Shown here: positions 13,103 to 18,928 of the stretch, one piece after another
How positions within the stretch are numbered: the first letter of the stretch is position 1
How the letters are laid out: each line of letters starts with the position of its first letter
Origin: an uncultured Bacilli bacterium
GTDB taxonomy: Bacteria; Bacillota_I; Bacilli_A; RF39; UBA660
Assembly: GCA_944336815.1 (NCBI GenBank)
Contig: CALVLG010000008.1
Location: forward strand, 1-18,928
Direction of reading: 5' to 3'
DNA length: 18,928 nt
Program-made: the position numbers and the translations under genes
Notes under the pieces: model-generated
Told to the model about the DNA's origin: nothing
Seen by the model: only the letters and a program-made list of their open reading frames with translations
The model's database searches: none

Positions 13103-13111
13103 GTTCAGTAA

Positions 13112-13140
13112 TTGACAATACATAGTAGTGGTGCTATTCT
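13112..13140 (+). promoter_or_regulatory. Promoter of the PadR-HAAS operon with an internal imperfect palindrome
   Basis: A perfect TTGACA (13112-13117), a 17-base spacer and TATTCT (13135-13140). The spacer holds ATAGTA-GTGG-TGCTAT (13122-13137), an inverted repeat with one mismatch, well placed for autorepression by the PadR protein. A related string, ATAGTAGGTGG, occurs at 12912-12922. Confidence 0.65.
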
Positions 13141-13159
13141 TTAAATGAAGAGGTAAAAA

Positions 13160-13474
13160 ATGAATACTCAATTTAAAAAAGGCGTTTTGGAATTACTTGT
13201 TTTAGATATTGTTAAAGATAATGATATGTATGGATACGAATTGGTTCAAAAAGTAAGTGAAGCTGTTTTGGTAAACGAAGGGACAATTTATCCGATTTTA
13301 AAGCGGTTAACTAATGAAGGATGTTTTGAAACTTATTTAGAAGAGTCTAAAGAGGGACCAAATAGAAAATATTATCACATTACCAAGAAAGGCCAAGTAC
13401 GATTTAATAACCTTTGGCAAGAATGGGAAGATTTTTCTTTAAAAGTAAATCAATTTATAGGGAGAAAAAAATGA
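13160..13474 (+). CDS. PadR family winged-helix transcriptional regulator
   Basis: This 104-residue protein has the length of the short (subfamily 2) PadR repressors. The winged-helix core is clear: MNTQFKKGVLELLVLDIV, then DNDMYGYELVQKVSE, NEGTIYPILKRLTNEGCFET (recognition helix and turn, about residues 39-58), and the wing GPNRKYYHITKKGQVRF (about 67-83), followed by a short dimerisation helix. It starts at ATG 13160 after AGAGG. Its TGA stop overlaps the ATG of the HAAS gene (ATGA), so the two are translationally coupled. PadR proteins repress membrane-transporter or envelope genes and often themselves; candidate sites are the palindrome in its own promoter and possibly the one at the ABC transporter start. 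Confidence 0.95.
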   Translation: MNTQFKKGVLELLVLDIVKDNDMYGYELVQKVSEAVLVNEGTIYPILKRLTNEGCFETYLEESKEGPNRKYYHITKKGQVRFNNLWQEWEDFSLKVNQFIGRKK

Positions 13475-15093
13475 AGAAGAGAGAATTTTTACAACAATTA
13501 AAAAAAGGTTTAAGTGTTTTAGAAGAAAAAGAAGTCGAAGATATTTTAAAAGAGTATGATGGATATATTGAGGAAAAAATAGCTAATGGTAAAAGTGAAA
13601 CAGAAGCCGTTGCTTCTTTTGGGAATGTTACTGAACTAACCAATGAGTTATTAAAAGCCTATAAAATTAAAACTAAGGAACCAGAAGATCCAATTGGACA
13701 TTTTGCTAGTAAAGTTATAAGTAATATTGATACTTTAATTAATGATTTTAATCATAAAAGTACTAAAGAAATTATAAAATTCGTAGTTGAAATTGTGATA
13801 ATTTTTGGTTTTATTATTTTATGTCATATTCCTGTTTCTTTTCTTGTTTCTTTTGGGGCCAATGTTTTTGGAATTTTATCATCACCTTTAAATCGAATAT
13901 TTTATACGGCTTGGCAATTTGTTTTAGAATTTGCTTACTTTATTTTAGCTATAGTTGTATTTAGTCGTATTTTTAAAATACGTTATTTAAAAGATAAAGG
14001 CACAGAAAAAAAAGTAAAGAAGAAAGAAAAAAAATTGCCTAAAGAAGAAAAAAATGTTTCTTTTATGACTTCTTTTAGCGAAACGATTATTAAAATTGTT
14101 GTTTTTTTCTTAAAGTTTTTAGCAATTTGTATTTTGTTTATAGTAAGTCTTTATTTAATTATCATGGCTATTATGGTCTTTTTATGTCTTTATTTATTAA
14201 TTAAAGGAGTTACATATTTTGGCTTTTATTTAGTAATGCTTTCTTTATTTATATTGGGAGTTATTTTCTTTGGCATTTTATTTAATTTTGTTATTGATCG
14301 GAAAAACAAAGGCCTTTCTTTAGCTATTTCTTTATTAATTTCGTTTGTTTTATTAGGAGTAGGTTGTGGGGTAGCCACTTTGGAAGTAGCTCAAACGACA
14401 TTTTATAATTCACCACCAGAAGATTTAGTGATAGACGTTTTAAAAGAAGAATTAGTTATGGAAAAAGATACGGTTTTTATTGGGAATATATCTGATTATA
14501 AAGTTGATAATACTTTAGAAAACGTTTTAGTAGAATATAAATATTATCCTCTTGGTAATCAAATGGCGACAAAAATTTCTAAAAATGAAAATTATGTTTA
14601 TTTAGATTGGTCAATTGAAAAAATTTATTTAAAACAAGAATTGATTGATCATTTTATTGAAGATTTAAAAATGAAAAAAGTATATAACTATTATATAGAA
14701 CCGACAATTGTAATAACGGCAAACGAAAAAAATATTGAACAGATTAAAAAAAATAGACGAGAGTATTACGAAAATGAGAATGACTATACTTCTTGTGAGT
14801 TTACGCGAACTTATTATGTGGAAATGATGCGAAAAAGTGAATTGGAAGATGAGTATTACGTCGTATTATCTGATGGCTTAAAAACTTCTTTAACGACTAC
14901 GACGGTTAGTAGTTCTTTGGGAAAAAATTTGGAAGTTGGCAAGTATTTTGAGTTTACTTTTAAAACATACCAAGCCTATATTGATACAGATATAGAAAAT
15001 ATATTTGCTGATAACGAAGTTGTGGCAATTAAAAAGAGTGATAAGGAAATTGATGAACAAATTAATGAAGATACTTGTAGTGTCTTTTACTAA
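13471..15093 (+). CDS. HAAS domain (DUF1700) multi-span membrane protein
   Basis: This encodes 540 residues from the ATG at 13471, which overlaps the PadR stop and has GGGAG upstream. The N-terminal ~70 residues are a HAAS/DUF1700 domain: MKKREFLQQLKKGLSVLEEKEVEDILKEYDGYI in the sequence, then the AVASFGNVTELTNELL pattern. HAAS domains are cytosolic helical signalling domains usually encoded next to PadR regulators and thought to control them from the membrane. Six or seven membrane segments follow (about residues 105-310), with a Lys-rich cytoplasmic loop near 175-195. The C-terminal ~210 residues lie outside the membrane and carry no known motif; they are longer than in typical DUF1700 proteins (~200 residues in all). 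The protein is a good candidate for a sensor feeding the PadR regulator. Confidence 0.9.
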   Translation: MKKREFLQQLKKGLSVLEEKEVEDILKEYDGYIEEKIANGKSETEAVASFGNVTELTNELLKAYKIKTKEPEDPIGHFASKVISNIDTLINDFNHKSTKEIIKFVVEIVIIFGFIILCHIPVSFLVSFGANVFGILSSPLNRIFYTAWQFVLEFAYFILAIVVFSRIFKIRYLKDKGTEKKVKKKEKKLPKEEKNVSFMTSFSETIIKIVVFFLKFLAICILFIVSLYLIIMAIMVFLCLYLLIKGVTYFGFYLVMLSLFILGVIFFGILFNFVIDRKNKGLSLAISLLISFVLLGVGCGVATLEVAQTTFYNSPPEDLVIDVLKEELVMEKDTVFIGNISDYKVDNTLENVLVEYKYYPLGNQMATKISKNENYVYLDWSIEKIYLKQELIDHFIEDLKMKKVYNYYIEPTIVITANEKNIEQIKKNRREYYENENDYTSCEFTRTYYVEMMRKSELEDEYYVVLSDGLKTSLTTTTVSSSLGKNLEVGKYFEFTFKTYQAYIDTDIENIFADNEVVAIKKSDKEIDEQINEDTCSVFY

Positions 15094-15097
15094 AAAG

Positions 15098-15126
15098 TTT
15101 GCCTAGAAATAGGTGAATTTTTTTTT
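15098..15126 (+). terminator. Intrinsic terminator after the HAAS gene
   Basis: TTTGCCTA - GAAA - TAGGTGAA forms an 8-base-pair stem with two G-U pairs, capped by a GAAA tetraloop and followed by a run of T residues. Confidence 0.85.
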
Positions 15127-15132
15127 GATTTA

Positions 15133-15141
15133 TGCTAAAAT
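15133..15141 (+). promoter_or_regulatory. Extended -10 promoter of the AAA+ gene
   Basis: TGCTAAAAT with no clear -35, 22 bases before the chosen start codon at 15163. Confidence 0.45.
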
Positions 15142-15162
15142 TATTTTTAGAGGATGGATATT

Positions 15163-16101
15163 ATGGAAACACTAAATACCGAGGTTAGTATGCTAGAACG
15201 TTATGGTGAGAATTTAACGGCTAAAAATTATATTACCGATCCAGCCATTGCGCGTGATAATGAAATTAAGCAATGTATTTTAACACTTTTAACACCTGAA
15301 AAAAGTGCTTTGTTAGTTGGTAAGCCAGGAATTGGTAAAACAGCGATTGTGGAAGGACTTGCTTATCGGATTCAAAAAGGACTTGTACCAGATGCTTTAA
15401 AAGGGTGGGAAATTATAAAAATTAATGTTACTTCTCTTTTAGGTTCGGTTAATACAGAGGGGCAAACAGAAAGCCGTATTGATATGTTAGTTAAAGAATT
15501 AAATAAAAAAGATAAGACGATTTTGTTTATTGATGAAACCCATGTTTTAGTAAATAAAAATAATTCTGAAAACGGGGGAATTGATTTTGCTAATATGTTA
15601 AAAGCTGGTTTAGATCGTGGGACAATTAAGATGATTGGGGCGACAACAACCGAAGAGTATGAAACATATATTTTACGAGATCGAGCTTTTTTGCGAAGAT
15701 TTCAAAAAATTGATGTTTTAGAAACTGATAAGCCAACAACAGTTAAAATTCTTTTAGGAACTTTACCAAAGTTAGAAAAACAAATTGGTGTTAAATTTAA
15801 TTATTCTGATTTCATCAAGGAACAAATTATGACTTTCATTGTGGAGATGACTGATGAATATAAAAGAGTATATGAGGTGGCATCAAGGTATCCTGATATT
15901 TGTTTGACGATTTTAGCTAATGCTTTTACTTATGCACTTTTTGATAACGAAAAAGAAGTAAAAATAAAGCATGTTTATAAAGCTATTTGTAACGCTAAAA
16001 ATATATATGAAGATGTTAAGAAAAAAGAAATTGAACGGTTTAAAGTCGAATTTAAAGATTTGATTTTAGAAGAACATGTTGATTTAGAAGAAAGGGGATA
16101 A
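15163..16101 (+). CDS. Single-domain AAA+ ATPase related to the first ATPase domain of ClpA/ClpB
   Basis: This encodes 312 residues. The ATG at 15163 is preferred because AGAGGA lies eight bases upstream; the ATG at 15154 sits on that ribosome site. The whole protein corresponds to the D1 module of ClpB/ClpC: Walker A GKPGIGKT (53-60) followed by AIVEGLAYRI, Walker B LFIDETH (Asp124, Glu125), sensor-1 IGATTTEEY, arginine finger LRRF (177-180), and a C-terminal small helical domain. The N domain, middle domain and D2 are absent. The pore loop, KYRGEFEER-like in ClpB, is NTEGQTESR here (residues 97-105), so the substrate-gripping aromatic is missing. It may act as a remodelling or switch ATPase rather than a threading unfoldase. 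It forms an operon with the next gene, three bases away. Confidence 0.88.
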   Translation: METLNTEVSMLERYGENLTAKNYITDPAIARDNEIKQCILTLLTPEKSALLVGKPGIGKTAIVEGLAYRIQKGLVPDALKGWEIIKINVTSLLGSVNTEGQTESRIDMLVKELNKKDKTILFIDETHVLVNKNNSENGGIDFANMLKAGLDRGTIKMIGATTTEEYETYILRDRAFLRRFQKIDVLETDKPTTVKILLGTLPKLEKQIGVKFNYSDFIKEQIMTFIVEMTDEYKRVYEVASRYPDICLTILANAFTYALFDNEKEVKIKHVYKAICNAKNIYEDVKKKEIERFKVEFKDLILEEHVDLEERG

Positions 16102-16103
16102 TT

Positions 16104-17174
16104 ATGGAAAGTGTCCGGGTAGTACAAATTGGTGTAGGGAAAATGAGTAAGTACACTATGCAATATGTTTTATATAAAGGGGGTAAAATTGTTGGGGCGG
16201 TTGATATTAATCCTGATGTTATTGGTAAAGATATAAGTGAGCTACTTGATAATAGTGATGAAGGAGTAGTTATAGAACCTTTAGAAAAACTAGAGGCGAT
16301 TTTGGAAAGTGAGCAACCTAATATTGCTATTGTAGAAACAATGAGTACTTTAAATGATATAAGTGAAGTAGTTAGAACTTGTGTTAATCATGGAGCTAAT
16401 GTTTTAACGACTTGTGAAGAGGCTTATTTTGGGGAAAATTCTAATCCATTAGTTTTTAAAGAGTTGGATGCTCTTGCTAAAGCTAATCATGTTTCGATTT
16501 TAGGATGTGGTTATCAAGATGTTTTTTGGGGAAATATGATTACCAGTATTTGTGGTTCAACAGGAAGAATTACGAAAATTAAAGGTTCTAGTTCGTATAA
16601 TGTTGAAGATTACGGCCTTGCCTTAGCTAAAGCGCATGGAGCTGGTTTAACTAAAGAAGAATTTAATGAAACAATTGCAAGTACAAATGCAATGAGTGAA
16701 GAAGAAAGAAAAAAATTGATGGCTGAAAGAGCTTTTTTTCCAAGTTATATGTGGAATGTTGTCGGGTCATTATGTGATAGTTTAGGGCTAGAGGTAACCT
16801 CGATGAAGCAAGAATGTCTTCCAATTATGGTTTCGGAAAACATGGAAAGTAGTACTTTAAAAATGACTTTAGATAAAGGCATGGTTCGGGGAATGAAAGC
16901 TATTGTTAAGGCAACAACTAAAGAAGATATTTTATTAGAAGTTGAGTGTATTGGTAAAGTATATACCAAAGAAGAAGAAGATATAAATGAATGGACTGTT
17001 TTTGGAAGTCCTACGACCACGGTTGTTAATCATAAACCGGATACGGTTTTACTTACTTGTGCTAATGTAGTAAACAGAATTCCAGATGTTTTGAAAGCGC
17101 CAAGTGGTTTTATTACAGCTAGTAAACTACCAGCGCCAAAATATATTGGACATTCATTTGACGAGTGCTTATAG
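16104..17174 (+). CDS. NAD(P)-dependent oxidoreductase similar to 2,4-diaminopentanoate dehydrogenase
   Basis: This 356-residue protein starts two bases after the AAA+ stop, with GGGG before the ATG. The N-terminal Rossmann domain starts VRVVQIGVGKMSKYT (residues ~4-18; the third Gly of the usual GxGxxG is Ser), with a second strand VGAVDINPDVIGKDI whose acidic end suits NAD(H). The layout (dihydrodipicolinate-reductase-like N domain, long catalytic C domain with HGAGLTKEEF and PSGFITASKLPAP) matches the diaminopentanoate dehydrogenase (Ord) family, which deaminates amino acids at a keto-forming carbon in clostridial ornithine fermentation. No other ornithine-pathway gene (OraS/OraE, OrtAB) is in the window, so the true substrate may differ. 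Operon pairing with a Clp-like AAA+ protein is unusual. Confidence 0.82.
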   Translation: MESVRVVQIGVGKMSKYTMQYVLYKGGKIVGAVDINPDVIGKDISELLDNSDEGVVIEPLEKLEAILESEQPNIAIVETMSTLNDISEVVRTCVNHGANVLTTCEEAYFGENSNPLVFKELDALAKANHVSILGCGYQDVFWGNMITSICGSTGRITKIKGSSSYNVEDYGLALAKAHGAGLTKEEFNETIASTNAMSEEERKKLMAERAFFPSYMWNVVGSLCDSLGLEVTSMKQECLPIMVSENMESSTLKMTLDKGMVRGMKAIVKATTKEDILLEVECIGKVYTKEEEDINEWTVFGSPTTTVVNHKPDTVLLTCANVVNRIPDVLKAPSGFITASKLPAPKYIGHSFDECL

Positions 17175-17195
17175 TATTCGTTTTTCTTTTTGGGG

Positions 17196-17208
17196 TATAC
17201 TATATAGT
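17196..17208 (+). promoter_or_regulatory. Probable -10 region of the polysaccharide deacetylase gene
   Basis: TATACTATATAGT holds two candidate -10 hexamers (TATACT at 17196 and TATAGT at 17203) and a 10-base palindrome. No clear -35 is seen. Confidence 0.4.
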
Positions 17209-17222
17209 GGAGTAGAATATTT

Positions 17223-18668
17223 ATGGTTGTAAATAGGAGAAAATTGGATAAAAAAGTTTTAAGGATTTTAACAATAATATTAGGGTTATTAATATTGTTT
17301 TTAGGTATATATTTTTTCTTTATCCCACGGTTTAGAATCCATGATTTTGAGAAAACGATTGAAATTCCTTATGCTAGTACTTTTGCAGCTAAAGCGCCAA
17401 CGGTATGTTATGGTACAATCTTTAATTGTGAAAATATTACAGGTAGGGAAGAAGGAAATGTTGATACTTCTAAATTAGGAAGTTATACCGTAACTTATAC
17501 TTTTTCATATAAAAATAAAGAAATGAAAGAAGAACAAGAAGTTGTTGTTAAAGATATTGAAAAGCCCGTAATTGAAATTACAGGGGAAGAACCAATTAAT
17601 TATTGTGGAAATAAAAAAAGCTATGGGTATACAATCGTCGCGACTGATAATTATGATGGGGATATAACAGCTAAAGTTGAAACGGAAGTAAAGCAAGAAA
17701 AAATTATTTTTAAAGTTGAAGATTCATCAGGAAACAAAACTGTTGTGGAAAAGCAAGCACAGTTAAAAGATGATGAAAAACCGGTATTGACTTTACAAGG
17801 TGATTCTAATGTGTTTGTCCCTTTAAATGGAATATATGAAGAAGCAGGAATAACAGCAATGGATAATTGTGATGGGGATATTTCAGGCAATGTTTCCATA
17901 GAAGGAAATGTCGATTCTACTAAAGCAGGTGAATATGTTTTAAAATATAAAGTATCTGATAGTAATAATAACGAAAGTGTAGTAGAAAGATATGTGTATG
18001 TTTATCAAAATAGTGAGTATCCATCGTTAGATGGGAAAAATGTTTATTTGACTTTTGATGATGGTCCAGGTAAAGATACAGCGAGATTATTAGATATTTT
18101 AAAGAAGTATAATGTTAAAGCAACTTTTTTTGTGACAAATCAAAATATTAATAAAGGGTATGATGATGTAATTAAAAGAATGTATGATGAGGGACACACA
18201 ATTGCTTTGCATTCTAATACGCATGTTTATGCCCAGATATATACTAGTATGGATGCTTATTTTAATGATTTATATGCAATTCAAGATAAAGTAAAAAGCA
18301 TTACTGGCTATGCTCCAATGATTATTCGCTTTCCAGGAGGAAGTTCTAATACAATTAGTAGAAATTATGATAATGGCACGCGGATTATGAGTAAACTTAC
18401 GAAAGCAGTGCAAGCTAAAGGGTTTAGATATTTTGACTGGAATGTAGATAGTAATGATGCGGGAACAGCTAAAAGTGCGGGAGCAGTTTCAGCTAATGTA
18501 ATAAACGCGTTAGGTAATAATAATACTTATGTGGTGTTACAACATGATATTAAATCTTACAGTGTGGATGCGGTTGAGACAATTATTCAATTTGGTTTAT
18601 CACATGGCTATACTTTCCAAGCCTTAAAAATGGATAGTCCAAGAGTAGAACATCGAGTTAATAATTAA
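17223..18668 (+). CDS. Membrane-anchored polysaccharide deacetylase with Ig-like (DUF5011) domains
   Basis: This encodes 481 residues. The ATG at 17223 has GTGGAG ten bases upstream; a TTG at 17244 with AGGAG closer by is a possible alternative. A signal anchor spans about residues 13-35. Next come two or three Ig-like repeats of the DUF5011 type (about 40-110, 112-185 and 186-262), recognised by EKPVIEITG / EKPVLTLQG starts and DNYDGDI / DNCDGDI motifs, which probably hold the enzyme away from the membrane. The NodB-type catalytic domain (about 270-470) has motif 1 TFDDGP (277-282), motif 2 HSNTH (330-334), motif 3 RFPGG (369-373), DWNVDSND and motif 5 LQHD (His441). The metal-binding Asp-His-His set is intact. 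It should remove N- or O-acetyl groups from peptidoglycan or another surface glycan. Confidence 0.93.
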   Translation: MVVNRRKLDKKVLRILTIILGLLILFLGIYFFFIPRFRIHDFEKTIEIPYASTFAAKAPTVCYGTIFNCENITGREEGNVDTSKLGSYTVTYTFSYKNKEMKEEQEVVVKDIEKPVIEITGEEPINYCGNKKSYGYTIVATDNYDGDITAKVETEVKQEKIIFKVEDSSGNKTVVEKQAQLKDDEKPVLTLQGDSNVFVPLNGIYEEAGITAMDNCDGDISGNVSIEGNVDSTKAGEYVLKYKVSDSNNNESVVERYVYVYQNSEYPSLDGKNVYLTFDDGPGKDTARLLDILKKYNVKATFFVTNQNINKGYDDVIKRMYDEGHTIALHSNTHVYAQIYTSMDAYFNDLYAIQDKVKSITGYAPMIIRFPGGSSNTISRNYDNGTRIMSKLTKAVQAKGFRYFDWNVDSNDAGTAKSAGAVSANVINALGNNNTYVVLQHDIKSYSVDAVETIIQFGLSHGYTFQALKMDSPRVEHRVNN

Positions 18669-18697
18669 AAAAGGGCCTTTAATTTAAGGGCCCTTTT
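18669..18697. terminator. Bidirectional terminator between convergent genes
   Basis: AAAAGGGCC (18669-18677) pairs with GGCCCTTTT (18689-18697). A/T-rich tails on both sides let it end both the deacetylase transcript and the convergent minus-strand gene, whose stop codon overlaps it. Confidence 0.85.
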
Positions 18698-18887
18698 AAT
18701 CACGATTGATAATTGCTAAAACAATAAATAATATAATGGCGAGGATAATGATAAAAATGAAAATGTTAAATACATCTTCAGACATGTATTGTAAAAGGAA
18801 ATCATGAATTGAATTCCAAAGGTCTTCAAAAAAAACAATAACTGGTTTAAAAAAATTATTAAAGTCACTCATTATATTTAATAGCAT
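18696..18887 (-). CDS. Small single-span membrane protein of unknown function
   Basis: This encodes 63 residues from the ATG at 18887, with a GTGA ribosome-site core about five bases upstream. A GTG at 18896 (66 residues) and an ATG at 18872 (58 residues) are alternatives. The N-terminal half is an aromatic, amphipathic helix (FNNFFKPVIVFFEDLWNSI) and the C-terminal half a strongly hydrophobic span (about residues 40-60, FNIFIFIIILAIILFIVLAI) ending NRD. This is the layout of small membrane-associated or holin-like peptides, but no family is recognised. TATAAT at 18922-18917 on the minus strand is a likely -10. It shares a terminator with the convergent deacetylase. Confidence 0.7.
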   Translation of the reverse strand: MLLNIMSDFNNFFKPVIVFFEDLWNSIHDFLLQYMSEDVFNIFIFIIILAIILFIVLAIINRD

Positions 18888-18928
18888 CTGCTTCACTTTC
18901 TTTCTGTATTTATTATATTATATTTTGG

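Larger units (their letters stand above)
12822..13111 (+). other. Structured gene-free interval (290 bases) after the ABC transporter
   Basis: No credible gene is present. A minus-strand open frame across it runs into the transporter and has no ribosome site. From left to right it contains: a nested three-part stem (AAGCG/CGCTT, ACAAG/CTTGT, TTGAC/GTCAA; 12840-12889) followed by GCTTTTT, likely the transporter terminator; near-tandem GTCAAAACTT and GTCAAAACCTT (12864-12884); a promoter-like TTGCTT-17-TATAGT; a hairpin CCAAAC-GAAAA-GTTTGG (12925-12941); an 11-base inverted repeat between 12944-12954 and 13056-13066; and a strong terminator at 13072-13102. The dense inverted repeats are unlike the other gaps in this window. 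Confidence 0.7.

Noticed and set aside
13078..13126. Possible 15-codon leader peptide (ATG at 13078) in the terminator before PadR
   Set aside because: Its ATG is inside the terminator stem, the purine-rich stretch is too close to be a good ribosome site, and its end lies in the PadR promoter.
17199..17208. ACTATATAGT palindrome as an operator of the deacetylase gene
   Set aside because: It coincides with overlapping A/T-rich -10 hexamers, where short palindromes arise by chance.
1..18928. CRISPR arrays, insertion sequences, rRNA genes
   Set aside because: No regularly spaced repeats, transposase motifs or rRNA-like conserved segments were seen.

Overview
The window is low-GC, high-density bacterial DNA that looks like a Bacillota/Bacilli chromosome, possibly an uncultured gut lineage. 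Supporting signs are strong AGGAGG-type ribosome sites, TATAAT promoters (several with an extended TG), U-tailed intrinsic terminators, tRNA genes with encoded CCA, an OmpR/EnvZ-type two-component pair, and a wall-active polysaccharide deacetylase. TGA is used as a stop (for example at 10441-10443 and 13472-13474) and Trp is TGG, so the standard bacterial code applies. No taxonomic assignment beyond this can be made from the sequence alone.

Region 1 (1-1810) looks accessory. It holds the C-terminal part of an SMC/ABC-type ATPase, perhaps TrlF-like, overlapped by a small acidic partner gene. A 331-base gap with no recognisable gene follows, then a DUF1810 gene. A minus-strand tRNA-Gly(GCC) at 1909-1983 points its 3' end at this block, the usual geometry of an island inserted at a tRNA.

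Region 2 (2000-5600) is housekeeping-like: two single-span membrane/surface proteins, a ZIP-family metal transporter, a YebC/YeeN-family translation or regulatory protein, and a short DUF1016-N protein with no nuclease domain.

Region 3 (5577-7895) is an overlapping response regulator and sensor kinase. The promoter before the regulator carries TTCAT-N6-TTCAC. The same repeat with the same 11-base period and the same distance to the -10 lies just downstream of the kinase, before a roughly 150-nt stretch with no ORF that ends in a strong terminator. This suggests an autoregulated system that also controls an adjacent small RNA.

Region 4 (7950-9960) has a small zinc-ribbon protein divergent from a PduL-type phosphotransacylase, then a DusB-family dihydrouridine synthase and a minus-strand tRNA-Asn(GTT).

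Region 5 (10018-15126) has a coiled-coil membrane protein, a MacB-like fused ABC transporter behind a promoter with a perfect palindrome at its start site, a structured gene-free interval with its own promoter and terminator (a second candidate ncRNA), and a PadR regulator translationally coupled to a HAAS/DUF1700 membrane protein.

Region 6 (15133-18928) has an unusual single-domain ClpB-D1-like AAA+ ATPase followed three bases on by a diaminopentanoate-dehydrogenase-like oxidoreductase, then a membrane-anchored Ig-like/NodB polysaccharide deacetylase and a convergent small membrane protein.
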